64,000 nucleotides of DNA from an uncultured Prevotellaceae bacterium (GCA_937898675.1 CALEJB010000002.1:1-64000); one strand, 5' to 3'; positions 26,396 through 35,494 are shown, counted from the stretch's first letter. Made by a program: numbers and translations. Notes: generated from the sequence alone by a model not told the origin.

Positions 26396-27217
26396 TCAAA
26401 AACTGATGGCGCAAGCCATGCCCACAGCCGGCAGTCTCGACCCCGCGATGCTGTTGTCGATGGCGGCAGGCGTCAGGTCGAGCGTCAGGTCGGGCGAAAT
26501 GTCAAAGTGGGCCAGCGATGCGTCCACATAGGCATCCACGATGTTAATGAAATAGACGCCCACCATGGCAATGACGCAGATGTCGCGGTAGCGGCGGTAG
26601 TAGTCGCGCTTGCCCTTCATCGTCTTTTCCAGCCATGCGGCATCAAGGTCGCTCTCCTTGACCGTGGGCGGGAAAAAGTCCATGTAACTGCGCGTGCCGG
26701 GGTCATCGTCCATGACATCGCGGTAGGCCTTGGAGTAGTCCTTGTACATGCGGTTGTTCCACGAGGTGCCGTAAGAGAGTCCCACAAAGGCGCCCACGAC
26801 GATGGGCAGTTTCCAGTAGCGTCGGTTGTAGATTTGTCCCAAGCCGGGGCACAACGCCGACAGCCACAGGGCCCGCTGCGGGTCGGGGTTGAACACGCGC
26901 ACCTTGCCCAGGGCGGGCGAGGCGGTGCTGTCCATGAGCACTTCAACGCCTTCGATGCCGCTAATGGAGTCAATGTTGGCAAACATCACAGTATCGCCGG
27001 CCGAGGTGACCACGCGCACGGGATGGTAATCATCGCCTGTGACACTGTCGCGGGCGACAACCGCGCGGCGCACATGCCGCTGCGGTGTTGCCGTTGCGGC
27101 CGTGGTGTCGGCCGGAGCCGTCTGTGCCATGGCCTCACCGCCATGCCACAGCAGGCACAGCATGAAGGTTGCCAGCAGGACCCGCCATCTGTTGCGATAT
27201 GTCGTCGATGTTGCCAC
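26396..27217 (-). CDS. DUF5683 family exported/membrane protein
   Basis: 273 aa. A signal peptide (about 1-31) precedes a Thr/Ala-rich stretch. The DUF5683 core is visible in ALWLSALCPGLGQIYNRRYWKLPIVVGAFVGLSYGTSWNNRMYKDY, with a hydrophobic segment and a second one near RDICVIAMVGVYFINIVDAYVDASLAHFDIS. It lies between parB (10 bp) and the MltD-like gene (34 bp). The constant neighbourhood suggests a link between envelope growth and chromosome segregation, but no function is established. Confidence 0.88.
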   Translation of the reverse strand: MATSTTYRNRWRVLLATFMLCLLWHGGEAMAQTAPADTTAATATPQRHVRRAVVARDSVTGDDYHPVRVVTSAGDTVMFANIDSISGIEGVEVLMDSTASPALGKVRVFNPDPQRALWLSALCPGLGQIYNRRYWKLPIVVGAFVGLSYGTSWNNRMYKDYSKAYRDVMDDDPGTRSYMDFFPPTVKESDLDAAWLEKTMKGKRDYYRRYRDICVIAMVGVYFINIVDAYVDASLAHFDISPDLTLDLTPAAIDNSIAGSRLPAVGMACAISF

Positions 27218-27226
27218 TATCGTGTA

Positions 27227-28105
27227 TCAGGAATTCTTGAGGTTGTCAAAGATGCGGATGATTTTCTCCAGTTCCTCCTCATTGGCAAAGGGGAAGGTGA
27301 TTTTACCCTTGCCCATATTGTCGCAGGTGAACTTGACGGGCACACCAAAAGACTTGGACAGGTGTTTCTGCAGGATTTGATGGTCCTTGGAACTTGCTGA
27401 CCTGCCTGCAATGTTGTTGCCGGCCTCGTTGTCGGCAGCCTCTTGCATCTGCTTGGCGCGCTGCTCAACCTGTCGGACCGAAAGCCCCTTTTTTATGGTC
27501 TCGTTGTAGAGCTTGAGTTGCAGTTTGGGGTCATCAAGCGAGAGCAGGGCACGGGCATGGCCCATGTCCAGCGTGTGGTCGTGCAGTCCCAGCTGCACCT
27601 CGGCGGGCAGTTTGAGCAGGCGCAGGAAGTTGGCGATGGTGGCGCGTTTCTTGCCGATGCGCTCGCTCAGGCGCTCTTGCGTCAAGTTATACTGGTCGAT
27701 AAGTTTCCTGAACGTGAGGGCAATCTCAATGGCGTTGAGATCCTCGCGCTGGATGTTCTCGATGAGGGCCATCTCGGTGACTTCGCTGTCGTTGGCGGTG
27801 CGGATGTAGGCGGGCACCGTTTTCAATCCCGCCAACGTGGCGGCACGATAGCGGCGCTCACCCGAGATGATTTGATAAGAGTTGTCGCCCGTGCTGCGCA
27901 GCGTCAGCGGCTGGATGATGCCCAGCTCGCGGATGCTTGTCGCCAGTTCTTCGAGGGCATTCTCGTCAAACACCTGTCGGGGCTGGTCGGGGTTGGGCGT
28001 AATCTGGTCAATGGGTATCTCGTTAATGGCCGATGAGCCTTCGGTCTGGATGTCGTCCATCGAGATGAGGGAATCAAGGCCCCTGCCCAGTGCATTGCGT
28101 TTCAT
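27227..28105 (-). CDS. parB: Chromosome-partitioning protein ParB
   Basis: 292 aa. The N-terminal MKRNALGRGLDSLI is the ParA-interacting tail. The ParB/Srx CTPase domain (about 30-125) includes NPDQPRQVFDENALEELA and the GERRYRAA box. The HTH that reads parS is around 145-165 (LTQERLSERIGKKRATIANFLRLLKLP). The C-terminal dimerisation part follows an Asn/Ala/Gln-rich linker. It loads at parS as a CTP-dependent clamp and works with ParA. The gene lies 52 bp after parA; two parS-like sites lie upstream of parA. Confidence 0.96.
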   Translation of the reverse strand: MKRNALGRGLDSLISMDDIQTEGSSAINEIPIDQITPNPDQPRQVFDENALEELATSIRELGIIQPLTLRSTGDNSYQIISGERRYRAATLAGLKTVPAYIRTANDSEVTEMALIENIQREDLNAIEIALTFRKLIDQYNLTQERLSERIGKKRATIANFLRLLKLPAEVQLGLHDHTLDMGHARALLSLDDPKLQLKLYNETIKKGLSVRQVEQRAKQMQEAADNEAGNNIAGRSASSKDHQILQKHLSKSFGVPVKFTCDNMGKGKITFPFANEEELEKIIRIFDNLKNS

Positions 28106-28157
28106 ATTATAACTATGTGTATTAATATCGTAAATATATTATGACTTCATTATCTTG

Positions 28158-28928
28158 TCACGCCTTCTTGTCGCGGGCAACGATTTCCTGGGCGAGCTGG
28201 ATGTGGCTCGTGGCGCCGCGACACTCGGAATCATACACAATCACGGGCAGACCGTGGCTGGGCGACTCGCTGATGCGGATGTTGCGGGGAATGACGGTGT
28301 TGAACACCATGTCGCCAAAGTGGTTCTTCAGTTCCTCGTATATCTGGTTAGCAAGCCTCAGGCGCGCATCGTACATCGTGAGCAGGAAACCCTCGATGCG
28401 CAGGCCGGCATTGAGCTTGTTCTTGATGATGCGGATGGTGTTGAGCAGTTTGCTGATGCCCTCGAGCGCAAAGTACTCGGCCTGAACGGGGATGATGACG
28501 CTGTCGGCGGCGGTGAGCGCGTTCACGGTAATCAATCCCAACGAGGGGCTGCAGTCGATGATGATATAGTCGTAGTCGGCATTGATATCCTCGATGGCAC
28601 GGCGCATAACGCGCTCGCGGCCCTGTTTTTCAACCAGTTCCAATTCGGCGCCCACCAGGTCGATGCGCGAGCCCACCAGTTGCAGGTTCTCGACACAGGT
28701 CGCCACGGCAGCGCTGCGCAAGGGGTAGTCGTCAACGAGACACTCATAGACTGTTGAAGACATATTTTTAGGCTCGATGCCCAGGCCCGACGTGGCGTTG
28801 GCCTGGGGGTCGGCGTCGATAAGCAGCACACGCTGACCGCCGACTGCCAGCGCTGCCGACAGGTTGATGGCGGTCGTTGTCTTGCCCACGCCGCCCTTTT
28901 GGTTGGCGATGGCTATTACCTTTCCCAT
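28158..28928 (-). CDS. parA: Chromosome-partitioning ATPase ParA (Soj)
   Basis: 256 aa. Deviant Walker A KGGVGKTTT at residues 11-19, DADPQAN at about 40-46 (Walker A'), and DYIIIDCSPSLG at about 119-130 (Walker B) identify a Soj-type ParA. It drives chromosome origin segregation with ParB. The size equals other chromosomal ParA proteins without an N-terminal HTH, so it does not autoregulate like plasmid type Ia ParA. It is the first gene of the parA-parB-DUF5683-mltD run. Confidence 0.97.
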   Translation of the reverse strand: MGKVIAIANQKGGVGKTTTAINLSAALAVGGQRVLLIDADPQANATSGLGIEPKNMSSTVYECLVDDYPLRSAAVATCVENLQLVGSRIDLVGAELELVEKQGRERVMRRAIEDINADYDYIIIDCSPSLGLITVNALTAADSVIIPVQAEYFALEGISKLLNTIRIIKNKLNAGLRIEGFLLTMYDARLRLANQIYEELKNHFGDMVFNTVIPRNIRISESPSHGLPVIVYDSECRGATSHIQLAQEIVARDKKA

Positions 28929-29039
28929 AGATGAATTTTAACAAATTGTTTCACGGGTACAAAGGAACAAAATTTTGCCCAATTAACCTTGAAAAAGTCC
29001 GTTAAAATCGGTAAAATATTGAAAATTGAGTCAAATTGC

Positions 29040-29055
29040 CGTTACTCGTGGAACA
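29040..29055. promoter_or_regulatory. parS-like site upstream of parA
   Basis: CGTTACTCGTGGAACA agrees with 12 of 14 defined positions of the bacterial parS consensus TGTTNCACGTGNAACA. A weaker partner, TGTTTCACGGGTACAA at 28947-28962, agrees at 11 of 14. Both sit in the 270-bp divergent region just before parA, a usual place for chromosomal parS. Whether ParB binds them is inference. Confidence 0.45.
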
Positions 29056-29164
29056 TTCACCAATGATGGCATTACAGCCCGTTGATTGTCCGTTTTTCGG
29101 GCTTTTACAGCATGACACTGGACAAAAATTGCCGCCCAGAACAACGTGGCAAGAAACTTTTTAC

Positions 29165-29172
29165 TATCTTTG
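29165..29172 (+). promoter_or_regulatory. -7 box of the alanine symporter gene
   Basis: TATCTTTG, a full TAnnTTTG match, 26 nt before the ATG at 29199. Confidence 0.5.
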
Positions 29173-29198
29173 GGGGTCAATAACAATAAAATAATAAA

Positions 29199-30572
29199 AT
29201 GTCAAATATACTCACCCAACTCAGCGATTGGATTATTGCAGCAAGCGATGCCGTTTGCGGTTATCCCGAGTTTTTCCTCCTCATTGGCGGGGGCTTGTTC
29301 CTGTTCATCTATTCAGGCGCGGTTTCCATCCGCCGTCTGCCTTGGGCTGTGCGCGCGTTGCGCGACAAGCAAGCGTCCGACAAGGGCAAAGAGTCGGGAC
29401 AAATCAGTTCGGTGCAGGCGCTGCTGAGCGCTATAGCCGCCACTGTGGGCATGGGCAACATCGCCGGTGTGGCAATCGCGTTGTCGATAGGCGGCCCGGG
29501 CACGGTGTTCTGGATGTGGGTGAGCGCCCTAGTGGGCATGAGCACCAAGTTCTTTGAAGGCTCATTATCAATCATGTATAAGGGGCGCGACACGGCCGGT
29601 GAGGTGCAAGGCGGCCCCATGTACATCATCACCAAGGGTCTGGGCGAGAAGTGGAAACCGCTGGCGGTGGCGTTCTCGATATTCGGCCTGGTGGGCACGC
29701 TGTGCTTCATGCAGGCCAACCAGCTGGTGGAGTCGGTCACTACCGTGTTCACCACGCCAATGGGCATTGAAAACACGGTGACGCTGCGCTTTGTCATGGG
29801 CATCGTGATGGTGCTGATTGTGGGAGGCGTCATCCTGGGCGGCATCAAGCGCATCGCGCTGTTTGCATCGCGCATTGTTCCTGCTATGGTGGTGCTTTAC
29901 CTGATTTTGGTGCTGGTCATCATGGCCATGAATTTCAAGGAGATTCCGGGCGTTTTCGGACAGATTTTTGAGAGCGCTTTTGACATGCGGGCAGGATTCG
30001 GAGCCTTTGCCTATGTGGCGCTGACGGGAGCCCGCCGTGCCGCCTTTGTCAACGAGGCCGGCGTGGGCACCGCCTCGATGATGCACGGCGCCAGCAAGAA
30101 CACCGACCCCATCCGCGAGGGCCTTATTGCCATGCTGGGCCCCGCCATCGACTCGGGCCTGGTGTGCACCTTAACCTCAATCCCCATCATCATTGCCGGC
30201 AACTATGTGGGTCTGACCGACCCCAAGGGCTTGTATGTCGCCCTTGGTGCCTGGGGCCAGCTGCTGCCCGGCATCGGCCACTTGCTGTTGATGGTGATTG
30301 TATTCTTCTTTGCTTTCTCGACGATGTTCTCCTACAGTTATTATGGCCAAAAGTGCACCAACTATCTCTTTGGCGCCCGCAATGTCAAGTGGTATAATTA
30401 CTATTACCTGGCCATGATTGTCGTGGCAGCCGTCATTCCCTTGAAGACGATGGTGAGCATCATGGACTTTGCCTTTGCCCTGATGGCCCTGTGCACAATG
30501 GCAACCATCATCATGCTTGCGCCGCGCGTCAAGGCGCTGATGAAAACCTATTTCGCCAAAAAGACTTCCTGA
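29199..30572 (+). CDS. Alanine/glycine:cation symporter (AGCS family)
   Basis: 457 aa, the family length, with about 10-11 membrane helices. Family hallmarks are visible: the N-terminal SIRRLPWAVRAL, the SAIAATVGMGNIAGVAIALSIGGPGTVFWMW loop near residues 77-107, and KFFEGSLSIMYKGRDTAGEVQGGPMYI. It imports alanine and glycine with Na+. It is monocistronic with its own -7 box and divergent from parA. A hairpin-like sequence follows the stop (30577-30619: AAAATTCC with GGAAATTTT). Confidence 0.95.
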   Translation: MSNILTQLSDWIIAASDAVCGYPEFFLLIGGGLFLFIYSGAVSIRRLPWAVRALRDKQASDKGKESGQISSVQALLSAIAATVGMGNIAGVAIALSIGGPGTVFWMWVSALVGMSTKFFEGSLSIMYKGRDTAGEVQGGPMYIITKGLGEKWKPLAVAFSIFGLVGTLCFMQANQLVESVTTVFTTPMGIENTVTLRFVMGIVMVLIVGGVILGGIKRIALFASRIVPAMVVLYLILVLVIMAMNFKEIPGVFGQIFESAFDMRAGFGAFAYVALTGARRAAFVNEAGVGTASMMHGASKNTDPIREGLIAMLGPAIDSGLVCTLTSIPIIIAGNYVGLTDPKGLYVALGAWGQLLPGIGHLLLMVIVFFFAFSTMFSYSYYGQKCTNYLFGARNVKWYNYYYLAMIVVAAVIPLKTMVSIMDFAFALMALCTMATIIMLAPRVKALMKTYFAKKTS

Positions 30573-30732
30573 AAAGAAAATTCCATACACTTCACAAACT
30601 TGCCAAGTTGGAAATTTTTGTCTGCCAGCGATGGACAAAAGTTTTCCAAAAAGTTGAGCAAGTGAGATACAGTGTATTTATCAAATTATTGATATTCAGA
30701 CCTAAACGTATGGCATCAAAAGCAATAGGGAT

Positions 30733-30804
30733 AAAAAAACATACACCCCGTTTCACAACGCGGTGTAAGTTTAGGATGAATAGTATTTAAAATATTTCCA
30801 ACTT
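30733..30804 (-). ncRNA. Candidate small RNA with its own promoter and terminator
   Basis: Minus strand: TTTG, exactly 20 bp, then TATCTTTG (30810-30817), the ideal Bacteroides -33/-7 layout. About 60 nt downstream is an intrinsic terminator: ACACC and CG pair with CG and GGTGT (30743-30766) followed by ATGTTTTTTT. The enclosed sequence is AT-rich and has no reading frame. The transcript of about 70 nt converges on the alanine-symporter gene, whose 3' UTR it may overlap. Structure is read from the sequence; expression is inference. Confidence 0.6.
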
Positions 30805-30946
30805 TGATGCAAAGATACTGCCCTTTTCTGGACCCGCCAAATTTTTAAGGCAAAAAAAACGGGGTTGTTAATAACTTTTGAATCCGGCTTATTTTGTTGG
30901 TGTAACGTGGCTTGTAAAAACCACTTTTATCGGTTCAAAAACAAGT

Positions 30947-30974
30947 GCCATCCGCCCCTATTAGAGCGAATGGC
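30947..30974 (-). terminator. Terminator of the first M6 protease gene
   Basis: On the minus strand TGCCATTCGCTC pairs imperfectly with GGGCGGATGGCA and is followed by CTTGTTTTTG. It lies 31 bp past the protease stop. The rest of the 30573-31004 gap holds only the small-RNA candidate and AT-rich sequence. Confidence 0.65.
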
Positions 30975-31004
30975 AGATTGGTTGAAGGTATGTTAAGGGC
31001 TCAA

Positions 31005-33203
31005 TTACATTGCGCCCAAAATCATGTCAATGATGGCGTTGACATCGGCGATGTTGACCTCTCCGTCACCGTTGACATCGGCAGTCTCAAGGTCGCTTGC
31101 ATCGTTCAGGATGAGATCAATGACGGCATTCACATCGGCGATGTTGACTTCGTTGTCGGCATTGACATCGCCGGGCATCAGGTCGGGACCCCAAGTGTTT
31201 TGGTAAAGCAGTTTGATGTCATCGAGATAGCAGTTCTGCTTGTTGTGGCCGGCGGTCTGGGCAAATCGCAGCATCACGGGCTTGTCAACGGGCAGGCTGG
31301 CCGTGCCCGTTGCCGACTCGCCAGGCTGAACCGATACCAGAGCTTCGGGCACTTCGGTCCAGGTCTTGGCGGTATCCACCGAGTAGTAGAACCTGATATT
31401 GGCGGCCTTGGTGGTGGGATTGGTCACCTTGAAGGTCGCAATGTAGGGGATGATGTTGAGGGGCTTGGAAGTGACAATCTGGCTGGGTGACTTCATGGCC
31501 ACGGCCTGGCCGCCTTCATATTCGGCAACGGCACACTTGGTGAAGTCCCACTTGCTATACACGCCCCTCACGCCCTTGGCGCTGGTGTTGCCCGTGACGG
31601 GCATGGCCTCAAAGTCCTCGACTTGGTTCAAAATCGATGTCTCAGGGGTGATATCAAACGAGATGACGCCACCGCGGCCCTCCTTGATATTAAAGATGGC
31701 ATATTCGTTGAACTGCTTGTCCCAAGTCATCAGACTGGGCTTGGTGAAGTTGGTGAGCGACGTCACATTGTCGGTGCCGGGGAAGGGGTCGTTGGCGTTG
31801 GCGCCCGTGCCGTTGCCGGCGCGCAGCAGGTCGTAGTACATGTGCGCGGGGTTGCAATTAATGGTATTTTGCCACCACACCATCTCGTTGGTGCTGTCCA
31901 CGCGGGCCACGAGCATTCCGTGTCCGGGCAGATTCTTGTCCCACTTGCCGGCCTGGCGGTTCTCGAGCAGGAAGAACTGGTCTTTGACGGGGGTGTTCAG
32001 GCGGTAGCCCTCGTTGCTGGTGTCGATGGCCGACATCGAGTAGGAACCTTCACCGTCAATCAGTTTAGGCGTTGAGAATCCCAGGGCATAACGCTCATAG
32101 AGGCTGTATCCCACAGGATTGCGGCCAAAGTTGCTACCGCTGCCGCCGGCCATGATGTCCCAGTCACCGGGGTTGTTGCTCTCGCCGCCGCTGCCGCTGT
32201 AATCGGTGTCGTAGAGGTCGGGCAGGCCCAGCACATGGCTGAACTCGTGGCAGATGGTGCCAATGCCGTTCACATCGGAATAATAGTTCTCCCAGCCGGC
32301 AATCTCGGTGGAGCAGGCATAGAGGCCAAAGCTCACGCCGTCATGCCTGGGAGTGCCATACAGGTAGTACATGTGGGGCCACAGATAGGCTTCATTGTTG
32401 CCGCTGTAGTTGGCCGAGAATCCTGCCACCAGGAAGAACACCATGTCCACCTCGCCGTCGCCGTCGGTGTCATAGTCGCTGAAGTCAATTTCTTCGTCCA
32501 ACTGGGCGAGCGCCGCGTTGAAGATGGGCTCGGCGTTGTCGGTGCTGTTGGGATACTTGCAGGAGTAAGGCACATCCACGGGGCCCACTACATCAAACGA
32601 GGGGTCAAAGATGTGGTTGCTGTTGTCATAGTAGTAGTCTCGCACGCTGCCCGTCATGCCCACACGGCGGCCGTTGAGGGTGTAGCCCGTGAAGTCGTGG
32701 GTGTTGACCATGTCGTCGTAGAAAGCGCCGGCATCGGTCATCGAGAACTTCTTGTCGGTATAGTTGATGAGGATGATGAGGCCGCGAAAGTTGCCGTAGT
32801 CAAAGTGGCCATCAGCGCCCACGCGGCGCTGGGCAGCACGGCGGTTGTTCAGGCGCTGGCTGCCAGCGGTGGCCATAGCGGCATCGGTCAAGCCCTTGGG
32901 GATGACTGCCAGCATGGCAAAGTCGGCCGCGGTGCGGTTGCCCGCGTCATGGGCAACGGCCGCGCTGGGCGCCAGGCGTCCGCCCTCAAGGCGCGCATAG
33001 GTGTAGCAGCCGCGGCTGTCCTTCATCACGGTGTAGCCATCGAGGGTCGTTGTAAAGTGGAAAAACTCGTCGCCGTGAAGCACGAGAGTGAGGCTGGAGC
33101 CGTCGGGCTGAGTCACAGTGACAGGCTTGGGATCGGCAGGAATGGCATGCGCCGCTACAGCGAGCAGAGCCATTGCCGCAAGAAGCAACAGATTTTTCTT
33201 CAT
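31005..33203 (-). CDS. Secreted M6-family metalloprotease with C-terminal dockerin repeats
   Basis: 732 aa with a signal peptide (1-20). The zinc site is HEFSHVLGLPD, residues 319-329, with H319, H323 and D329 as ligands and E320 as base, typical of M6 (immune inhibitor A) proteases. A preceding FRGLIILINYTDKKFS and a calcium-loop-like DTDGDGEVDM are also M6 features. A beta-sandwich domain covers about 530-665. Two dockerin loops end the protein (GDVNADNEVNIADVNAVIDL, DVNGDGEVNIADVNAIIDM). It lies 71 bp after a paralogue. Probable role: extracellular protein degradation; substrate unknown. Confidence 0.9.
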   Translation of the reverse strand: MKKNLLLLAAMALLAVAAHAIPADPKPVTVTQPDGSSLTLVLHGDEFFHFTTTLDGYTVMKDSRGCYTYARLEGGRLAPSAAVAHDAGNRTAADFAMLAVIPKGLTDAAMATAGSQRLNNRRAAQRRVGADGHFDYGNFRGLIILINYTDKKFSMTDAGAFYDDMVNTHDFTGYTLNGRRVGMTGSVRDYYYDNSNHIFDPSFDVVGPVDVPYSCKYPNSTDNAEPIFNAALAQLDEEIDFSDYDTDGDGEVDMVFFLVAGFSANYSGNNEAYLWPHMYYLYGTPRHDGVSFGLYACSTEIAGWENYYSDVNGIGTICHEFSHVLGLPDLYDTDYSGSGGESNNPGDWDIMAGGSGSNFGRNPVGYSLYERYALGFSTPKLIDGEGSYSMSAIDTSNEGYRLNTPVKDQFFLLENRQAGKWDKNLPGHGMLVARVDSTNEMVWWQNTINCNPAHMYYDLLRAGNGTGANANDPFPGTDNVTSLTNFTKPSLMTWDKQFNEYAIFNIKEGRGGVISFDITPETSILNQVEDFEAMPVTGNTSAKGVRGVYSKWDFTKCAVAEYEGGQAVAMKSPSQIVTSKPLNIIPYIATFKVTNPTTKAANIRFYYSVDTAKTWTEVPEALVSVQPGESATGTASLPVDKPVMLRFAQTAGHNKQNCYLDDIKLLYQNTWGPDLMPGDVNADNEVNIADVNAVIDLILNDASDLETADVNGDGEVNIADVNAIIDMILGAM

Positions 33204-33226
33204 TGATTTTTGGAATGGTCATGAAT

Positions 33227-33256
33227 ATGCTTTGCCGGCTTGCACCGGCAAAGCAT
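33227..33256 (-). terminator. Perfect 12-bp hairpin between the two M6 protease genes
   Basis: ATGCTTTGCCGG and CCGGCAAAGCAT pair perfectly around a six-base loop. There is no U-tract, so it may be an attenuating or mRNA-stabilising hairpin rather than a full terminator. Confidence 0.6.
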
Positions 33257-33274
33257 TATGGGTTAGGATTGAAA

Positions 33275-35494
33275 TTATTTGCTCAGAATAATGTCGATAA
33301 CGGCGTTGACGTCGGCGATGTTCACCTCGCCATCACCGTTCACATCGGCGGCAGCATTGGCTTGTGCCGACAGAATAACATCGATGACGGCGTTGACGTC
33401 GGCAATGTTCACCTCGCCGTCGCCGTTCACGTCACCCGTCAATCCCTCGTCGGGACCGCCTTCCTCGCCCGTGTAGTACAGGCACAGGTCATCGACATAG
33501 GTTGAGGCATTCTTGTTGCCGCCCACCTGTGCTACGCGGAATACAGCGGGCTGGTTTCTCTTGAGACTCAGCGGCCAGTAGCAGGTGCCGATGGTCTGGC
33601 TGGCAATCTCGGCGCCATCGTTGCCGTTGGCAGCATTGACCTTGGTCCAGGTGGCGCCATTGTCGAGCGAGTACTCAAGCGAGTACTTGGCGGTGTAGGC
33701 ACCGCTGTTGAACACCGTGAGGCTGGCCAGATAGAAGTTGTAATATACGGGGCTGGTGCTGTAGAACTGGCTGGGCAGTTTCATCATCACGCTGTGCTCG
33801 TCGTTGGCCTTGCCCTCGCCGGGAGCGCGCACACCTGACTTGTTGAACGACCAGGTGGCGAAATTGCCCTCGACATCCTTGGCGCTGGTGCTGGTGGTGG
33901 CAGGCATTTCCTCAAAGTCCTCGAACAGGAACTGGATGTTGCTCTCCTCAACGGCATTGAACGAGATGACTCCGTTCTTCTCGTTGATGCTGCTCAGCAC
34001 AAAGCGGTTGTCCTTGCCGTCCCATGTGCGCAGGCTGGGCAGCGTGGAGTTGGTGATCATTGAGTTGCCAGTAGTGCCGGGGAACGGGTCGCTGGCCAGG
34101 TCGCCCGACGTGGTGTTGCCGGCGCGCAGCAGTTCAAAGTACTGGTGGTTGGGGTTGCAGTTGATGGTGTTGTTGGTCCACACATAATTGTTAGTGGAAT
34201 CGACGCGTGTCACGATCATGCCGTGGCCAGGAATATAGGAGTCCCAGCCCGTGCGCTGCCTGTTCTCGATGGTGAAGAACTCCTTGGCGTTGGGGCTGCG
34301 CAGAATGTAGCCAAAGTTACTGGTGTTCACGGCCTCGATGCTGTAAGAGCCGTCGGCAGTGATGGTCTTGGGCTTAGCCCAGCCCATGGCGTAGCGCTCA
34401 AACAGGGTGTAGCCTGCCGGGCAACGGCAGTAGTTGTGGTAGCCACCACCGGCCATCAGGTCCCAGTCGCCGGGGTTGTGGCTCTCGCCGCCGCTGCTCT
34501 CGTAATCGGTGTCGTAGAAGTCGGGCAGGCCCAGCACATGGCTGAACTCGTGGCAGATGGTGCCAATGCCGTTCAAGGTCACCGTCGAGGGGCTGTCCTC
34601 ATAGCCGTAGAGCTCGGTAGAGCAGGCATAGCGATCAAGTCTCACGCCGTCATAGGTGCCGCTGATGTAGGACTGATGAGGCCACAGATAGCCGCTGTTG
34701 TTGCCCGTGAAACTTGACGCATAGCCAGCAACCAAGAAGAACACCATGTCAACCTTGCCGTCGCCATTGCTGTCATACTGGCTGAAGTCAACCGAACTGT
34801 TGAGCCACTGCAGCGCTGCGCTGAAGATGGAGTAACTCTTGCTCTGGCACTGCACAGCGTTGTAGTTGCACTCGTAGGGGCCAGCGACGTCAAACGGCGG
34901 GTTGAAAACGCCCGTCGACTGGTCGCGGAAGTAGTCGCGCACACTGCCGGGCACATGGACCTGGTTGCCCGTCAGCGGGTCAACGTAGCCCGTGTAGTTC
35001 TCGTTGCCGAACATGTGGCTAAAAAGGGACTTGCAGGTGTCGCCAGCGGCAAACTTCTTGTCCTTGAAGTTAATGAGGATGACCAGACCGCGAAACTTGT
35101 CGGGGTCAAAGTTGGACATGGCCACATTGTGCTTGGCGCGCAGCGACTTGCCATTGCTCACGGCCTCCCTGTCGGTCAGGTTCTTGGGCATAGCAGCCAG
35201 CAGTGCCAGTTCGGCCACGCTGCGCTGGGTTACATCGTGCGCAACGACATTGGAGGGTTCCAGTTGGCCGTCACCATTCCTGAGGGCATACACATAGCAG
35301 CCTGCCTTGTCAAGCAACACCGTGTAGCCGTCGCTGGTGGTGTTGTAGTGGAAGAACTCGTCACCCACCAGGCGCAAAGCCAGCGTGCTGCCGTCGGGCT
35401 GATGAACGAATGACACTCCGGGATAGGCGGGGATTGCAAACGCCTGCAGGCAGGCTACTGCCGCAAACAATAGTGATAATGCTAATTTTCTCAT
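33275..35494 (-). CDS. Secreted M6-family metalloprotease with C-terminal dockerin repeats (paralogue)
   Basis: 739 aa from ATG 35494 (MRKLALSLLFAAVACLQAFA signal); an upstream in-frame start was rejected because it would put 26 charged residues before the signal peptide. Zinc site HEFSHVLGLPD at 315-325. The prosegment VGDEFFHYNTTSDGYTVLLD matches that of the neighbour (HGDEFFHFTTTLDGYTVMKD). Two dockerin loops close the protein (GDVNGDGEVNIADVNAVIDV, DVNGDGEVNIADVNAVIDI). The pair is clearly a tandem duplication that has diverged strongly in the middle. It has its own -7 box at 35587. Confidence 0.9.
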   Translation of the reverse strand: MRKLALSLLFAAVACLQAFAIPAYPGVSFVHQPDGSTLALRLVGDEFFHYNTTSDGYTVLLDKAGCYVYALRNGDGQLEPSNVVAHDVTQRSVAELALLAAMPKNLTDREAVSNGKSLRAKHNVAMSNFDPDKFRGLVILINFKDKKFAAGDTCKSLFSHMFGNENYTGYVDPLTGNQVHVPGSVRDYFRDQSTGVFNPPFDVAGPYECNYNAVQCQSKSYSIFSAALQWLNSSVDFSQYDSNGDGKVDMVFFLVAGYASSFTGNNSGYLWPHQSYISGTYDGVRLDRYACSTELYGYEDSPSTVTLNGIGTICHEFSHVLGLPDFYDTDYESSGGESHNPGDWDLMAGGGYHNYCRCPAGYTLFERYAMGWAKPKTITADGSYSIEAVNTSNFGYILRSPNAKEFFTIENRQRTGWDSYIPGHGMIVTRVDSTNNYVWTNNTINCNPNHQYFELLRAGNTTSGDLASDPFPGTTGNSMITNSTLPSLRTWDGKDNRFVLSSINEKNGVISFNAVEESNIQFLFEDFEEMPATTSTSAKDVEGNFATWSFNKSGVRAPGEGKANDEHSVMMKLPSQFYSTSPVYYNFYLASLTVFNSGAYTAKYSLEYSLDNGATWTKVNAANGNDGAEIASQTIGTCYWPLSLKRNQPAVFRVAQVGGNKNASTYVDDLCLYYTGEEGGPDEGLTGDVNGDGEVNIADVNAVIDVILSAQANAAADVNGDGEVNIADVNAVIDIILSK

